A program made the translations under genes and the position numbers. From contig NZ_CM001442.1 in NCBI RefSeq assembly GCF_000244915.1, positions 3,720,001-3,784,000 on the forward strand: a DNA stretch of 64,000 nt, read 5' to 3'. This DNA comes from Bradyrhizobium sp. WSM471. GTDB lineage: Bacteria > Pseudomonadota > Alphaproteobacteria > Rhizobiales > Xanthobacteraceae. The notes beneath the pieces are model-generated. The model was not told the DNA's origin. It made no database searches and saw only the letters and a program-made list of their open reading frames with translations. Shown here in pieces: positions 45,303-53,783 of the stretch; within the stretch, counting starts at the first letter, position 1, and the number at the start of each line of letters is the position of its first letter.

Positions 45303-46319
45303 ATGGCTGAGCCGGCAGAGCGTGTCAGCGCGATATCGGATTCCGTGTCTGGCATTCCCGGCCTGGTGTGGGCGTTCCGCCTCCACAGCGACGGCGGTGC
45401 CGAAGCGCTGCCGATCGACCAGCCGATCGAGTTCAGTCACGACGGCCGGCTCTGGCTGCATTTCAACCTCACGGACACGCGTTCACGGCCGTGGATCGCC
45501 GCGTCACAGCTGCCGCCGCTTGCGCGCGAGCTCTTGCTGTCCAACGACACCTTCCAGCAGCTTCACGTCATCGATCACTGCATCTACGGCGTGTTCTCCG
45601 ACCTCGTACGCGACATCGGCAGCGCGACGGAGGAGACCGCGTTCCTGCGCTTCGCCATGACCGAGCGGCTCCTGATCAGCGGCCGCCATCAGGCGCTGTG
45701 CTCGGCGGACGCGACACGCCGGGTGCTCGAAGGCGGCTACCGCGTCGACAATGTCGCCCATCTCCTCGAAAAGATCGTCGACGAGGTCGCCGACACGCTT
45801 GATAGGATGGCCGACAAGCTCGGCCAGGAGATCGACGAGATCGAGGAGCGGATTCTGGCCGACGACGCCAAGCCGGAGATGCGCCGCAATCTCGGCCGGC
45901 TGCGCCGGACCTGCGTCAGGCTGCATCGCCAGCTCACCGGCCTGCGTACGCTGTTCCATCGCCTCGACCAGAAGAACACCGACCACCTGTCGCCGGACCT
46001 GCGTATCCAGGCCGGCAAGCTGGCGCAGCGGCTGGACGGCCTTGACCACGATATCGTCGAGCTGCGCGAACGCAGCCGCCTGCTCGAGGAGGAGCTGCGT
46101 TTCAAGAACGAGGAGCAAAGCAACAACCACCTCCACACGCTATCGATCGTCACTTCGCTGTTGCTGCCGCCGACGCTGATCACCGGTATCTTCGGCATGA
46201 ACACCAAGGGCCTGCCGCTGACCGATGTCGAGAGCGGATTTTTCTGGGCGGCGCTCCTGATGGCCTCGTCGGTCGGTGCGGCCTATCTCTTCATGCGGCG
46301 TAGCGGCATCTTCAAATAG
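45303..46319 (+). CDS. CorA-family divalent metal transporter (ZntB-like)
   Basis: A 338-residue CorA/ZntB protein. A large cytoplasmic domain with long helices (about 150-275) precedes two C-terminal membrane helices, with the selectivity motif GMN in TGIFGMNTKGLPLT between them. The late helices end in RRSGIFK. The protein would move Mg2+, Co2+ or Zn2+. ATG at 45303 is chosen over a TTG four codons earlier. Confidence 0.88.
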   Translation: MAEPAERVSAISDSVSGIPGLVWAFRLHSDGGAEALPIDQPIEFSHDGRLWLHFNLTDTRSRPWIAASQLPPLARELLLSNDTFQQLHVIDHCIYGVFSDLVRDIGSATEETAFLRFAMTERLLISGRHQALCSADATRRVLEGGYRVDNVAHLLEKIVDEVADTLDRMADKLGQEIDEIEERILADDAKPEMRRNLGRLRRTCVRLHRQLTGLRTLFHRLDQKNTDHLSPDLRIQAGKLAQRLDGLDHDIVELRERSRLLEEELRFKNEEQSNNHLHTLSIVTSLLLPPTLITGIFGMNTKGLPLTDVESGFFWAALLMASSVGAAYLFMRRSGIFK

Positions 46320-46341
46320 CGTACGCCAGCCGGTATCAGCC

Positions 46342-47745
46342 GTGATCGCGAGTGCACATCGATTTTTGCTGCGATATGCGGCTGCCATTGCGCTGGCCTG
46401 GACAGTGGCAGGCACGAGCGCGTTCGCCGGCGCCAAGGACGAAAGCGCGGCGGGGTGGCTCGCTCCGAAATGGTTCAACGACTGGCATGACGGCCTCGCC
46501 GACAAGGGCCTGAATTTCGGCGCCACCTACATCGCCGACAACATCGGCAATGTGTCGGGTGGCGTTAAGCGCGGCGCCATCCATTTCGGCCGGCTTGATC
46601 TGTCGGTCGATGCCGATCTCGACAAGCTGGTCGGTTGGACCGGTGGCCGCTTTTACGCCAATGCCTTCGTGATCTACGGGCGAGGTCTGAGCCGCAACTA
46701 CGTCATGAATCTCGCCACCATCAGCGAAATCGAGGCGCTGCCGGACCAGCGGCTCTACAATGCCTATTTCGAGCAGAGCTTCTTCAACGACCGCTTGAAC
46801 ATCAGGGCCGGCCAGCAGGCCGCCGATGTCGAGTTTTTCGACAGCCAGACCGACGATCTCTTCATCAACGGCACCTTCGGCTGGCCGGCGATCAAGGCAT
46901 CCAACCTTCCGGCCGGCGGGCCGGCGCCGCCGATCGCGGTGCCCGGCATTCGCATCAAGGCCGCGCTGACGGATCAGATCACGGCGTTCGGTGCTGTCTT
47001 CAACGGCGATCCGTCAGGACCTGGCGATGCAGATCCGCAGCTTCGCGACCATCATGGTCTCGCCTTTCGCGTCAACGACCCGCCGTGGGTGATCGGGCAG
47101 GTTCGCTTCAACTACGCCATCGATATCGGCGGCCGTCCGCTCGCCGGCAATGTCACGCCGGGTGCCTGGAAGCATTATGGCTCCTTCGACAGCCAGCGCT
47201 TGACGGCGGAGGGACAGTCGATCGCCGATCCCGGCGGAAGCGGCATTCCGGCGAAGCTTCGCGGCAATTACGGAATCTTCGCGGTCATCGAGCAGGTGCT
47301 CTACCGCCCGCCGGAGGTCAGGGACAACAGCACGTCGGCCTCGATCCCGGGTGTCACCGCGTTCGGCCGCATCGCCTACAGCCCGCCGGACCGCAACCTG
47401 ATTGATCTCTATATCGACGGCGGCATCGGCTTCGTCGGTTTCGTTCCCGGTCGACCGCTCGATCGCTTCGGCGTGGCGGCGGCCTACATGCGGATCTCGA
47501 ACACTGCGCGTCATCTCGACGTCGATACCCAATTCTTCACCGGCATCCAGAGCCCGGTGCGCAGCAACGAAACCCTGATCGAGATGATCTACGAAGCGCA
47601 TGTCAAGCCGGGCTGGCTGGTCGCGCCGTACTTCCAATATGTGTTCCGTCCATCGGGCGGCATCCCGGACCCGAACGATTCGAGCGGTGTCGCGCGGATC
47701 GGTGACGCCGCAGTCTTCGGCGTCACCACCACGATCAGGTACTAA
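46342..47745 (+). CDS. OprB-type carbohydrate porin
   Basis: A 467-residue outer-membrane beta-barrel of the OprB/carbohydrate-selective porin type. It has a signal peptide (LLRYAAAIALAWTVAGTSAFA, split; cleavage near AFAGA), the start LNFGATYIADNIGNVSGG, and a final strand ending in Tyr (FGVTTTIRY). The chosen start is GTG at 46342; a GTG at 46276 inside the metal-transporter gene is also in frame. No ribosome site is clear. Its stop overlaps the convergent MFS gene by 4 bases. Confidence 0.82.
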   Translation: MIASAHRFLLRYAAAIALAWTVAGTSAFAGAKDESAAGWLAPKWFNDWHDGLADKGLNFGATYIADNIGNVSGGVKRGAIHFGRLDLSVDADLDKLVGWTGGRFYANAFVIYGRGLSRNYVMNLATISEIEALPDQRLYNAYFEQSFFNDRLNIRAGQQAADVEFFDSQTDDLFINGTFGWPAIKASNLPAGGPAPPIAVPGIRIKAALTDQITAFGAVFNGDPSGPGDADPQLRDHHGLAFRVNDPPWVIGQVRFNYAIDIGGRPLAGNVTPGAWKHYGSFDSQRLTAEGQSIADPGGSGIPAKLRGNYGIFAVIEQVLYRPPEVRDNSTSASIPGVTAFGRIAYSPPDRNLIDLYIDGGIGFVGFVPGRPLDRFGVAAAYMRISNTARHLDVDTQFFTGIQSPVRSNETLIEMIYEAHVKPGWLVAPYFQYVFRPSGGIPDPNDSSGVARIGDAAVFGVTTTIRY

Positions 47746-49037
47746 GCCATCGCGGCCTGCGGCTTTGGCTTCGGTTGTCGCGACAGCGTCAGCACGATCA
47801 GCGAGGCGAACACGCAGAGCGCGCCGGCGATGAAGAAGGCGGGCAGGTAGCTCTGATAGACCGTACGCGAGAAACCCGCGCCGAAGGCGGCGGTGCCCGC
47901 GCCGAGCTGGTGGCCGGCAAAGATCCAGCCGAACACCAGATTGGCGCGCTCGGGTCCGAATTTCTGCGCGGTCAAGCGCACCGTGGGCGGCACGGTTGCG
48001 ATCCAGTCGAGCCCGTAGAACATCGCGAAGATCGAGAGCCCATAGAACGAGAAATCGCTGAAAGGGAGGAAGATCAGCGAGAGCCCGCGCAGGCCGTAAT
48101 ACCAGAACAGCAAATAGCGGTTGTCGTAGCGGTCCGACAGCCAGCCCGACATGATGGTGCCGAAGAAATCGAAGATGCCCATCGCAGCCAACAGGCCCGC
48201 GGCCTGCACCTGGGGGATGCCGAAATCGAGGCACATCGGAATCAGATGCACCTGCACGAGGCCATTGGTGGATGCGCCGCAGACGAAGAACGTCGCGAAC
48301 AGAACCCAGAACGCGCTGCTCTTCGAGGCGTCGCGCAGCGTGCCGAGTGCAACGCCGGTGATCGAGCCGTGGGTGACCGGCGCGGCGGGCAGGGGCTCTG
48401 CGCCTTCGTCGCCGAAGGGGCGCAGGCCGACGTCGCTCGGGCGGTCGCGCATCGCGAGCAGGACCGCGAGGGCGGAAACACCGAGCGCGATGCAGACGAA
48501 GCCGAGCGCAACCCGCCAGCCGAAACGTTCGGTGAGGCTTGCCAGCAGCGGCAGGAACACGAGCTGACCGGTGGCGACACTCGCGGTCATGATACCGACG
48601 ACGAGGCCGCGCCGCGCCGCGAACCAGCGCGTCGCGATGGTGGCGCCCAGCACCAGCGCAGTCATGCCGGTGCCGATCCCGATCACCACACCCCACAGCG
48701 CGACGAGCTGCCAGACCTCTGTCATGCCGAGCGAGAGCACCAGCGCCGAGACGACGATGAGCTGCGCGGTCAGCGTGACGTTGCGCAGGCCGTAGCGGTT
48801 GAGCAGGGCAGCCGCGAACGGCGCCATCAGCCCGAACAGGATGAAGCGGATCGACAGTGCGGAGGAGATCTCCGCCGTGCTCCAGCCGAACTCCTTCTGA
48901 AGCGGAACGATGAACACGCCGGGCGCGCCGACCGTGCCGGCGCTGATCAGCGCCGTGAGGAAGGTTACGCCGACCATCACCCAGCCGTAATGGATATTGC
49001 GGCGGCCGAGTGCTGCCGCGAGCCAGTTCGAGATCAT
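47742..49037 (-). CDS. MFS transporter (monocarboxylate/oxalate-porter-like)
   Basis: A 431-residue major facilitator protein with 12 predicted membrane helices. The early block HYGWVMVGVTFLTALIS and the loop DRYDNRYLLFWYYGLRG are of the type seen in organic-acid porters. The middle loop (about 190-215) is cytoplasmic. The solute is unknown. It starts 107 bases from the thiolase gene stop region and converges with the porin gene. Confidence 0.88.
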   Translation of the reverse strand: MISNWLAAALGRRNIHYGWVMVGVTFLTALISAGTVGAPGVFIVPLQKEFGWSTAEISSALSIRFILFGLMAPFAAALLNRYGLRNVTLTAQLIVVSALVLSLGMTEVWQLVALWGVVIGIGTGMTALVLGATIATRWFAARRGLVVGIMTASVATGQLVFLPLLASLTERFGWRVALGFVCIALGVSALAVLLAMRDRPSDVGLRPFGDEGAEPLPAAPVTHGSITGVALGTLRDASKSSAFWVLFATFFVCGASTNGLVQVHLIPMCLDFGIPQVQAAGLLAAMGIFDFFGTIMSGWLSDRYDNRYLLFWYYGLRGLSLIFLPFSDFSFYGLSIFAMFYGLDWIATVPPTVRLTAQKFGPERANLVFGWIFAGHQLGAGTAAFGAGFSRTVYQSYLPAFFIAGALCVFASLIVLTLSRQPKPKPQAAMA

Positions 49038-49144
49038 TGGGCCTCAATCTTGAAGGGCAGGCGAGAGACCTGCGCGAGTTTGCAGAATGGCACGGGACGC
49101 GTCTGTCGAAAATGACAGAGTTCCCTCACTTCCGGACTTTCACG

Positions 49145-50341
49145 TCAGTGCGTCAAGCGCTCCACCGCGATCGCAGTGGCTTCGCCGCCGCCAATGCAGA
49201 GCGCCGCGATACCGCGCTTGAGGTTTCGCGCCTCGAGCGCATGTAGCAGCGTCACGATCAGCCGTGCGCCGGTGGCGCCGATGGGATGGCCGAGCGCGCA
49301 GGCGCCGCCGTTGACGTTGAGCTTGTCGCGGGGAATGCCGAGATCGCGCTGCGCCGCCATCGCCACCACGGCAAAGGCCTCGTTGATTTCGAACAGATCG
49401 ACATCGTCGGCGCTCCAGCCGACCTTGTCGAGCAGCTTGCGGATTGCCGGGATCGGCGCCGTGGTGAACCATTGCGGCTCCTGGCTGTGGGTGGCGTGGC
49501 CCTTGATCTCGGCCAGAGCCGGCAGGCCGCTGCGATCGGCGAGCGAGCGCTTCGTCAGGACCAGCGCAGCGGCGCCGTCGGCGTTGGCGGAAGAGGCCGC
49601 CGGCGTGATGGTGCCGTTGGCGCGGAACGCCGGCTTCAGCCCGGGGATCTTCGCGGGATCGACCTTCAGCGGATGCTCGTCATTGGCGACGATGCGGGGA
49701 CCTGCCTTCTCGCTCAGCGTGATCGGCGCGATCTCGGCCTTGAACGCGCCGCCCTCGACCGCCTTGCGCGCGCGGCTGAGCGTTTCCATCGCATAGGCGT
49801 CCTGGTCCTTGCGGGTGAACTGATAGGCTTCGGCGGTGGCCTCGCCGAAATCGCCCATGGAGCGGCCGGTCTCGTAGGCGTCTTCGAGGCCGTCCATCAT
49901 TATGTGGTCGATAATGCGGTCGTGGCCGGCGCGATAGCCGCCACGCGCCTTGGCGAGCAGATATGGCGCGTTGCTCATGCTTTCCATGCCGCCGGAGACG
50001 ACGATCTCGGCCGAGCCGGCGCGAATGATATCGTGCGCCAGCATGGTCGCTTTCATGCCGGAGCCGCAGACCTTGTTGACGGTGGTGGCGCCGGTGGCGT
50101 CGGGCAGGCCGGCGGCACGCGCAGCCTGGCGCGCCGGGGCCTGGCCCTGGCCCGCGGGAAGGACGCAGCCCATGAAGACCTCGTCGACCTTCTCCGGCGC
50201 AAGCTTGGCACGCTCGAGTGCCGCGCCGATCACGTGCGACCCGAGCTTGTGCGCGGCCAGCGGCGACAGCTCGCCCATGAAACGGCCGAGCGGACTGCGG
50301 ACGGCGGAGACGATGACGACGGGATCGGCGGCTTCGGCCAT
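49145..50341 (-). CDS. acetyl-CoA C-acetyltransferase (PhaA/AtoB-type thiolase)
   Basis: A 398-residue biosynthetic-type thiolase. The nucleophile is the cysteine in NKVCGSGMKA, and the C-terminal NVNGGACALGHPIGATGAR and ALCIGGGEATAIAVE supply the other catalytic residues. It condenses or splits acetoacetyl-CoA and related thioesters. GAGGGAGCC precedes the ATG. It has a TATGAT/ATCATA palindrome 35-51 bases upstream of its start, like the enoyl-CoA hydratase/thioesterase pair nearby. Confidence 0.92.
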   Translation of the reverse strand: MAEAADPVVIVSAVRSPLGRFMGELSPLAAHKLGSHVIGAALERAKLAPEKVDEVFMGCVLPAGQGQAPARQAARAAGLPDATGATTVNKVCGSGMKATMLAHDIIRAGSAEIVVSGGMESMSNAPYLLAKARGGYRAGHDRIIDHIMMDGLEDAYETGRSMGDFGEATAEAYQFTRKDQDAYAMETLSRARKAVEGGAFKAEIAPITLSEKAGPRIVANDEHPLKVDPAKIPGLKPAFRANGTITPAASSANADGAAALVLTKRSLADRSGLPALAEIKGHATHSQEPQWFTTAPIPAIRKLLDKVGWSADDVDLFEINEAFAVVAMAAQRDLGIPRDKLNVNGGACALGHPIGATGARLIVTLLHALEARNLKRGIAALCIGGGEATAIAVERLTH

Positions 50342-50375
50342 GGGGAAGGCTCCCTCAGATGTCAGAATGTAAGAT

Positions 50376-50392
50376 TATGATCATCATATGAT
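50376..50392. promoter_or_regulatory. palindromic operator-like site upstream of acetyl-CoA acetyltransferase
   Basis: TATGAT-C-ATCATA (50376-50388) overlaps ATCATATGAT (50383-50392). Both are perfect palindromes in a stretch richer in AT than its surroundings. The half-sites TATGAT and ATCATA are the same as in the site at 51373-51390. Confidence 0.5.
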
Positions 50393-50480
50393 GCGGCGCA
50401 AAAAATGCAACCGCGTCCGGCATGAGAAATTGTCGTGGGTCAGATGAGATTTGCTCGTTCGAACGGACGAGGCGGAGAGC

Positions 50481-51251
50481 CTAGCGTTTCCGATTCACAA
50501 ACGCGCCCATCAGCCGCGTCGGCTCGTCCGTCAGGAACGACTCGCCGAAGACTTTGACGCTCAAATCCACCGACTCCGTCAGCGGCAGTTCCTCCCATTG
50601 CCGCAGCAGTGCCTTCTGCGAGCGCAGCGCCTCGGGGCCGCATTCGAGCAGGGCCTTCACGAGGTGCTCGACCTCGGCATCGAGCCCACCCTCCGGCGCG
50701 ACCTTGTCGACCAGTCCCCACGCCAGAGCCGTCGCCGCGTCGATGTTCTCAGCAGTCATCACCAACCAGCGCGCGCGGGCCCACCCGATCAGGCGCGGCA
50801 GCAGCGCGGCATGGATCACCGAGGGAATGCCGACGCGCACCTCCGGCATGCCGAAATGCGCGTCATGCGCCGCGATCCGGAAATCGCAGGCGGCAGCGAC
50901 TTCGAGCCCGCCGCCGAGGCACCAGCCGGGCATGCGCGCGATCATCGGGGCCGGAAAGGCGCGCACCGCCTCGCAGAGGTCGCGCAGGCGGCTGATGAAA
51001 GCTTCGGCGGACTTCTGGTCGAGCCCGGCCATCTCCTTGATATCGGCACCGCCGATCATGCTCTTCTCGCTCTGGCCGCGCAGCACCACAACCCGGATGC
51101 TGCGGTCCGACGAGAGCTGCTGCAAGCCTTTGCGCACCGCTTCGGTGACGGGCGAGCCCAAAATGTTCAGCGAGCCGGCGTTGCAGATCGCGACATGAAC
51201 GACGCCGCGCGCATCGCGCGTCACGCCGCAGTGGTGGTTGAGCATTTCCAT
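50481..51251 (-). CDS. enoyl-CoA hydratase/isomerase family protein
   Basis: A 256-residue crotonase. The oxyanion-hole strands (MIGGADIKEMAG and GWCLGGGLEVAAACD) and the catalytic glutamates (in GGGLE and FGMPEVRVG) are present, so water addition to an enoyl-CoA is chemically feasible. Start ATG at 51251 or two codons later. It lies between the thiolase gene (same strand, downstream) and the divergent thioesterase gene; both probably belong to one acyl-CoA regulon. Confidence 0.87.
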   Translation of the reverse strand: MEMLNHHCGVTRDARGVVHVAICNAGSLNILGSPVTEAVRKGLQQLSSDRSIRVVVLRGQSEKSMIGGADIKEMAGLDQKSAEAFISRLRDLCEAVRAFPAPMIARMPGWCLGGGLEVAAACDFRIAAHDAHFGMPEVRVGIPSVIHAALLPRLIGWARARWLVMTAENIDAATALAWGLVDKVAPEGGLDAEVEHLVKALLECGPEALRSQKALLRQWEELPLTESVDLSVKVFGESFLTDEPTRLMGAFVNRKR

Positions 51252-51372
51252 GAGAGGATCTCTGAGTTTCGTGGACGTGCGAATACGCCGGTCGGGATCA
51301 CACTTCCGGGCCGAATTACATTGCTTGTCAAGCGGGCGGGGAGGGAGTTGCCAGCACGAAATCCGCAGCATA

Positions 51373-51390
51373 GTATGATGGAAATCATAC
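51373..51390. promoter_or_regulatory. palindromic operator in the divergent hydratase/thioesterase promoter
   Basis: GTATGAT-GGAA-ATCATAC: perfect 7-base arms with a 4-base spacer, centred 21 bases before the thioesterase start and 131 bases before the hydratase start. Half-sites are shared with 50376-50392. A TetR-type regulator (such as the one at 52002) is a reasonable candidate to bind it. Confidence 0.6.
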
Positions 51391-51402
51391 AAAGAGGCCG
51401 TG

Positions 51403-51942
51403 GTGACCAACATCGATCAACTCGACCTGTTTTCGCCCGTGCAGAGGCGCGAGCGGGTGGTGGAGTGGCAGGTGCCTGCGCCGGTTGCGAAAGTGGCAAT
51501 GGGCCTGTCAGGCATGGACGCGATGCTAGGCATCCGCGACGGACGGTTGCCGCCGCCACCCTTTGCCAAGCTGATCGGCTTCGTCATGGCCGTGGTCGAG
51601 CCGGGCCGAATCGTCATGGAACTCGATCCGCGCGAGGACCTCGAGAACACCATCGGCCTCCTGCACGGAGCCACTGCCGCCGCGCTGATCGACACCGCCA
51701 TGGGGTGTGCGATCTCGACCAGGCTGGAGTCCGGGCAGGGCTCCGTCACCCTCGATCTGAAAATGACCTTCCTGCGTCCGCTCTCGGTCCGGTCCGGGCT
51801 GATCGCAGCCGAAGGCAAGGTGATCAAGCTGGGACGCCAGACCAGCTACACCGAGGGCTTCGTGCGGGACGGTAAGGGGGCACTTGCGGTGCACGCAACG
51901 GCGACCTTTTCCATGATCGGCAACAATTTTACCGGGAATTAA
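51403..51942 (+). CDS. PaaI-family hotdog thioesterase
   Basis: A 179-residue hotdog-fold thioesterase. The helix-strand core ENTIGLLHGATAAALIDTAMGCAI carries the typical HGG/HGA-type turn, followed by VTLDLKMTFLRPL and the C-terminal VHATATF. It hydrolyses acyl-CoA esters. GTG at 51403 is preferred with GAGGCC upstream; GTG at 51400 is adjacent. It is divergent from the enoyl-CoA hydratase across the palindrome at 51373-51390. Confidence 0.85.
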   Translation: MTNIDQLDLFSPVQRRERVVEWQVPAPVAKVAMGLSGMDAMLGIRDGRLPPPPFAKLIGFVMAVVEPGRIVMELDPREDLENTIGLLHGATAAALIDTAMGCAISTRLESGQGSVTLDLKMTFLRPLSVRSGLIAAEGKVIKLGRQTSYTEGFVRDGKGALAVHATATFSMIGNNFTGN

Positions 51943-52001
51943 TGCGCCGTCCGGCCGATATCCGTGTTATTAGATGACCTCCGACATCCAATGAGATCCG
52001 C

Positions 52002-52622
52002 ATGCGCTATTCCCGGGAACACAAGCAGGAAACCCACGACCGCATCGTGAAGAAGGCCTCCGTGCGGCTGCGCGAAAAGGGCGCCCACGGCATAGGCGTC
52101 GCCGACCTCATGAAGGAAGCGGGCCTGACCCATGGCGGCTTCTACGCCCATTTCGATTCCCGCGAGGCGCTTGTGATCGAGGCATTCGACTACGCGATGA
52201 ATCGCTCGATGGAGCACTGGCGCAAGCAGTCCGATCAGGTCGCGCCGGAGAAGCAGCTTCCCCAGATCGTCGAGACCTATCTCTCGACGGTGCATCGCGA
52301 CAACCCCGGTCACGGTTGCTCGATCCCCGCGCTCGGCGCCGAGATCGCCCGCGAGAGCCCGAAGACGCGAAAGGCCTTTGCCGGCAAGCTCGACGAGATG
52401 ATCGAGATGATCACGGACTTCATCCCGAATCTGCCGCGCAAGGCTGCGCGCAAGCAGGCGATCGCGACCCTGGCGACCATGGCTGGCACCATGTTGCTCG
52501 CGCGCATCGCCGGCTCGAGCGAGCTATCGGACGAGGTGCTGAAGACGGGCAAGGACAGCGCGCTGGACGGCGCGCGCCGCGAGCCGAAGGCTGCGGTTGC
52601 GAAGAAGGCGAAGCAGAGTTAG
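52002..52622 (+). CDS. TetR/AcrR-family transcriptional regulator
   Basis: A 206-residue TetR regulator. The N-terminal helix-turn-helix (about 10-55) reads RIVKKASVRLREKGAHGIGV then DLMKEAGLTHGGFYAHFDSRE. The C-terminal domain resembles the group with HGCSIPALGAEIARESP-type residues, and ends in a basic tail. It follows the thioesterase gene by 59 bases on the same strand and could control the neighbouring acyl-CoA genes. Its own promoter shows no TATGAT palindrome. Confidence 0.88.
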   Translation: MRYSREHKQETHDRIVKKASVRLREKGAHGIGVADLMKEAGLTHGGFYAHFDSREALVIEAFDYAMNRSMEHWRKQSDQVAPEKQLPQIVETYLSTVHRDNPGHGCSIPALGAEIARESPKTRKAFAGKLDEMIEMITDFIPNLPRKAARKQAIATLATMAGTMLLARIAGSSELSDEVLKTGKDSALDGARREPKAAVAKKAKQS

Positions 52623-52649
52623 CGAAAGCCAGAGGCTCCGGACGTTATC

Positions 52650-52747
52650 GTGAGGAGACCGCACAGCGGTCGTCTCGAAGGATGGCCGCGGGTGAGATGT
52701 GGCCTGCATGGTTCGAGACGGCGCTCCGCGCCTCCTCACCATGAGGT
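52650..52747. repeat. intergenic palindromic repeat, family C
   Basis: TGAGGAGACC and CGTCTCGAA at the left pair with TTCGAGACG and CTCCTCA at the right, making a long imperfect hairpin. It fills the gap between the TetR gene and the convergent LysR gene and is likely an element repeated elsewhere in the genome (remembered from this bacterial group, not testable here). Confidence 0.6.
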
Positions 52748-52773
52748 GAGGCAGTCGTGCTCCCCTGCAAATT

Positions 52774-53682
52774 CTACCTTCCCGCAAACAACGCCCGCTC
52801 GCGCTCAACGATCTCGCCGATGTAATCCGCCACCGCACGGATCCGCGCGAGGTCCTTGCTGTCGGCGTGCATCAGCATCCAGAAGGTGCGGGTGATCGAG
52901 ACCTCTTCCGCCAGCACCGCAATCAGCTGCGGATAGTCGGCCGCCATGAAATGCGGCAGGACGGCAATACCGAAGCCGGCGAGCGTGGCGTTGAGTTGCG
53001 CGATCAGATTGGCGCTGCGCAACCGTGCGGAGATCTTCGGCGACACCTGCGGCAAATAGTCGAGCTCGGGCGTGAACAAGAGCTCCTCGATATAGCCGAC
53101 GAATCGATGGTGCGGCAGCACCTCGCGCGAGGTGATTTTCGGGAAGCGGTCGAGATAGGCGGGCGCGGCATAGAGTCCGAGCCGGTAGTCGAGCAGCTTG
53201 CGGCCGACGATGCGGCCTTCCTTCGGCATGGTCAGGCTGATGGCGATATCGGCCTCGCGCTTGGAGAGGCTGAACAGCCGCGCGGTGGCCACAAGTTGCA
53301 GGTCGAGATCGGGATACCGGTCCGCGAACGGCGCCAGTCGCGGCGCCAGGAACGCGGTCCCAAAGCCGTCGGGGGCGCCGATCCGCACCGTGCCGGTCAG
53401 CCGCGCCACGGAGCCACCGACCTGCTCCTGGTTGGCGACGATGGTCGATTCCATGGCTTCGGCGCTGTCGGCGACGCGCTGGCCAGCCTCTGTCAGCAGG
53501 TAGCCGGTCTTGCGCCGGTCAAACAGCTTGGCCGAGAGGTGCTTCTCCAGCCGGTCGACGCGGCGGATGACGGTGGCATGGTCGACGCCGAGCTGTTTTG
53601 CCGCAGCCGAAACCGAGCCGCCCCGCACGATGGCCAGCACGAAGCGGAAGTCGTCCCAGTCGATAGCGCCTTGATCCAGCAT
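52774..53682 (-). CDS. LysR-family regulator of the valine-degradation operon
   Basis: A 302-residue LysR protein. The winged helix-turn-helix (about 8-65, AAAKQLGVDHATVIRRVDRLE split) precedes the effector domain (about 90-295). It is divergent from mmsA, and an AATCCTAT/ATAGGATT inverted repeat lies between them, so it probably controls that operon in response to a valine-pathway intermediate. The start is ATG at 53682 (MLDQGAIDW), in line with the family; further in-frame starts lie upstream. Confidence 0.88.
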   Translation of the reverse strand: MLDQGAIDWDDFRFVLAIVRGGSVSAAAKQLGVDHATVIRRVDRLEKHLSAKLFDRRKTGYLLTEAGQRVADSAEAMESTIVANQEQVGGSVARLTGTVRIGAPDGFGTAFLAPRLAPFADRYPDLDLQLVATARLFSLSKREADIAISLTMPKEGRIVGRKLLDYRLGLYAAPAYLDRFPKITSREVLPHHRFVGYIEELLFTPELDYLPQVSPKISARLRSANLIAQLNATLAGFGIAVLPHFMAADYPQLIAVLAEEVSITRTFWMLMHADSKDLARIRAVADYIGEIVERERALFAGR

Positions 53683-53716
53683 TTTCGCACATCTATGGTG
53701 CATTATCTCAGACTTG

Positions 53717-53745
53717 AATCCTATAAAATGCAGGTCGATAGGATT
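53717..53745. promoter_or_regulatory. probable LysR operator between LysR gene and mmsA
   Basis: AATCCTAT (53717-53724) and ATAGGATT (53738-53745) form a perfect inverted repeat with a 13-base spacer and contain the T-N11-A core expected of LysR sites. It lies 34 bases from the LysR start and 38 bases from the mmsA start. Confidence 0.6.
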
Positions 53746-53783
53746 TGTCAAAGCGTTCAAGCTCGCCTCAAGGAGACCATTCC

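Noticed and set aside
47014..49047. A 677-codon minus-strand open frame spanning the MFS and porin genes
   Set aside because: It runs through two real genes in other frames; the translation is Arg-rich and has no transmembrane or family pattern.
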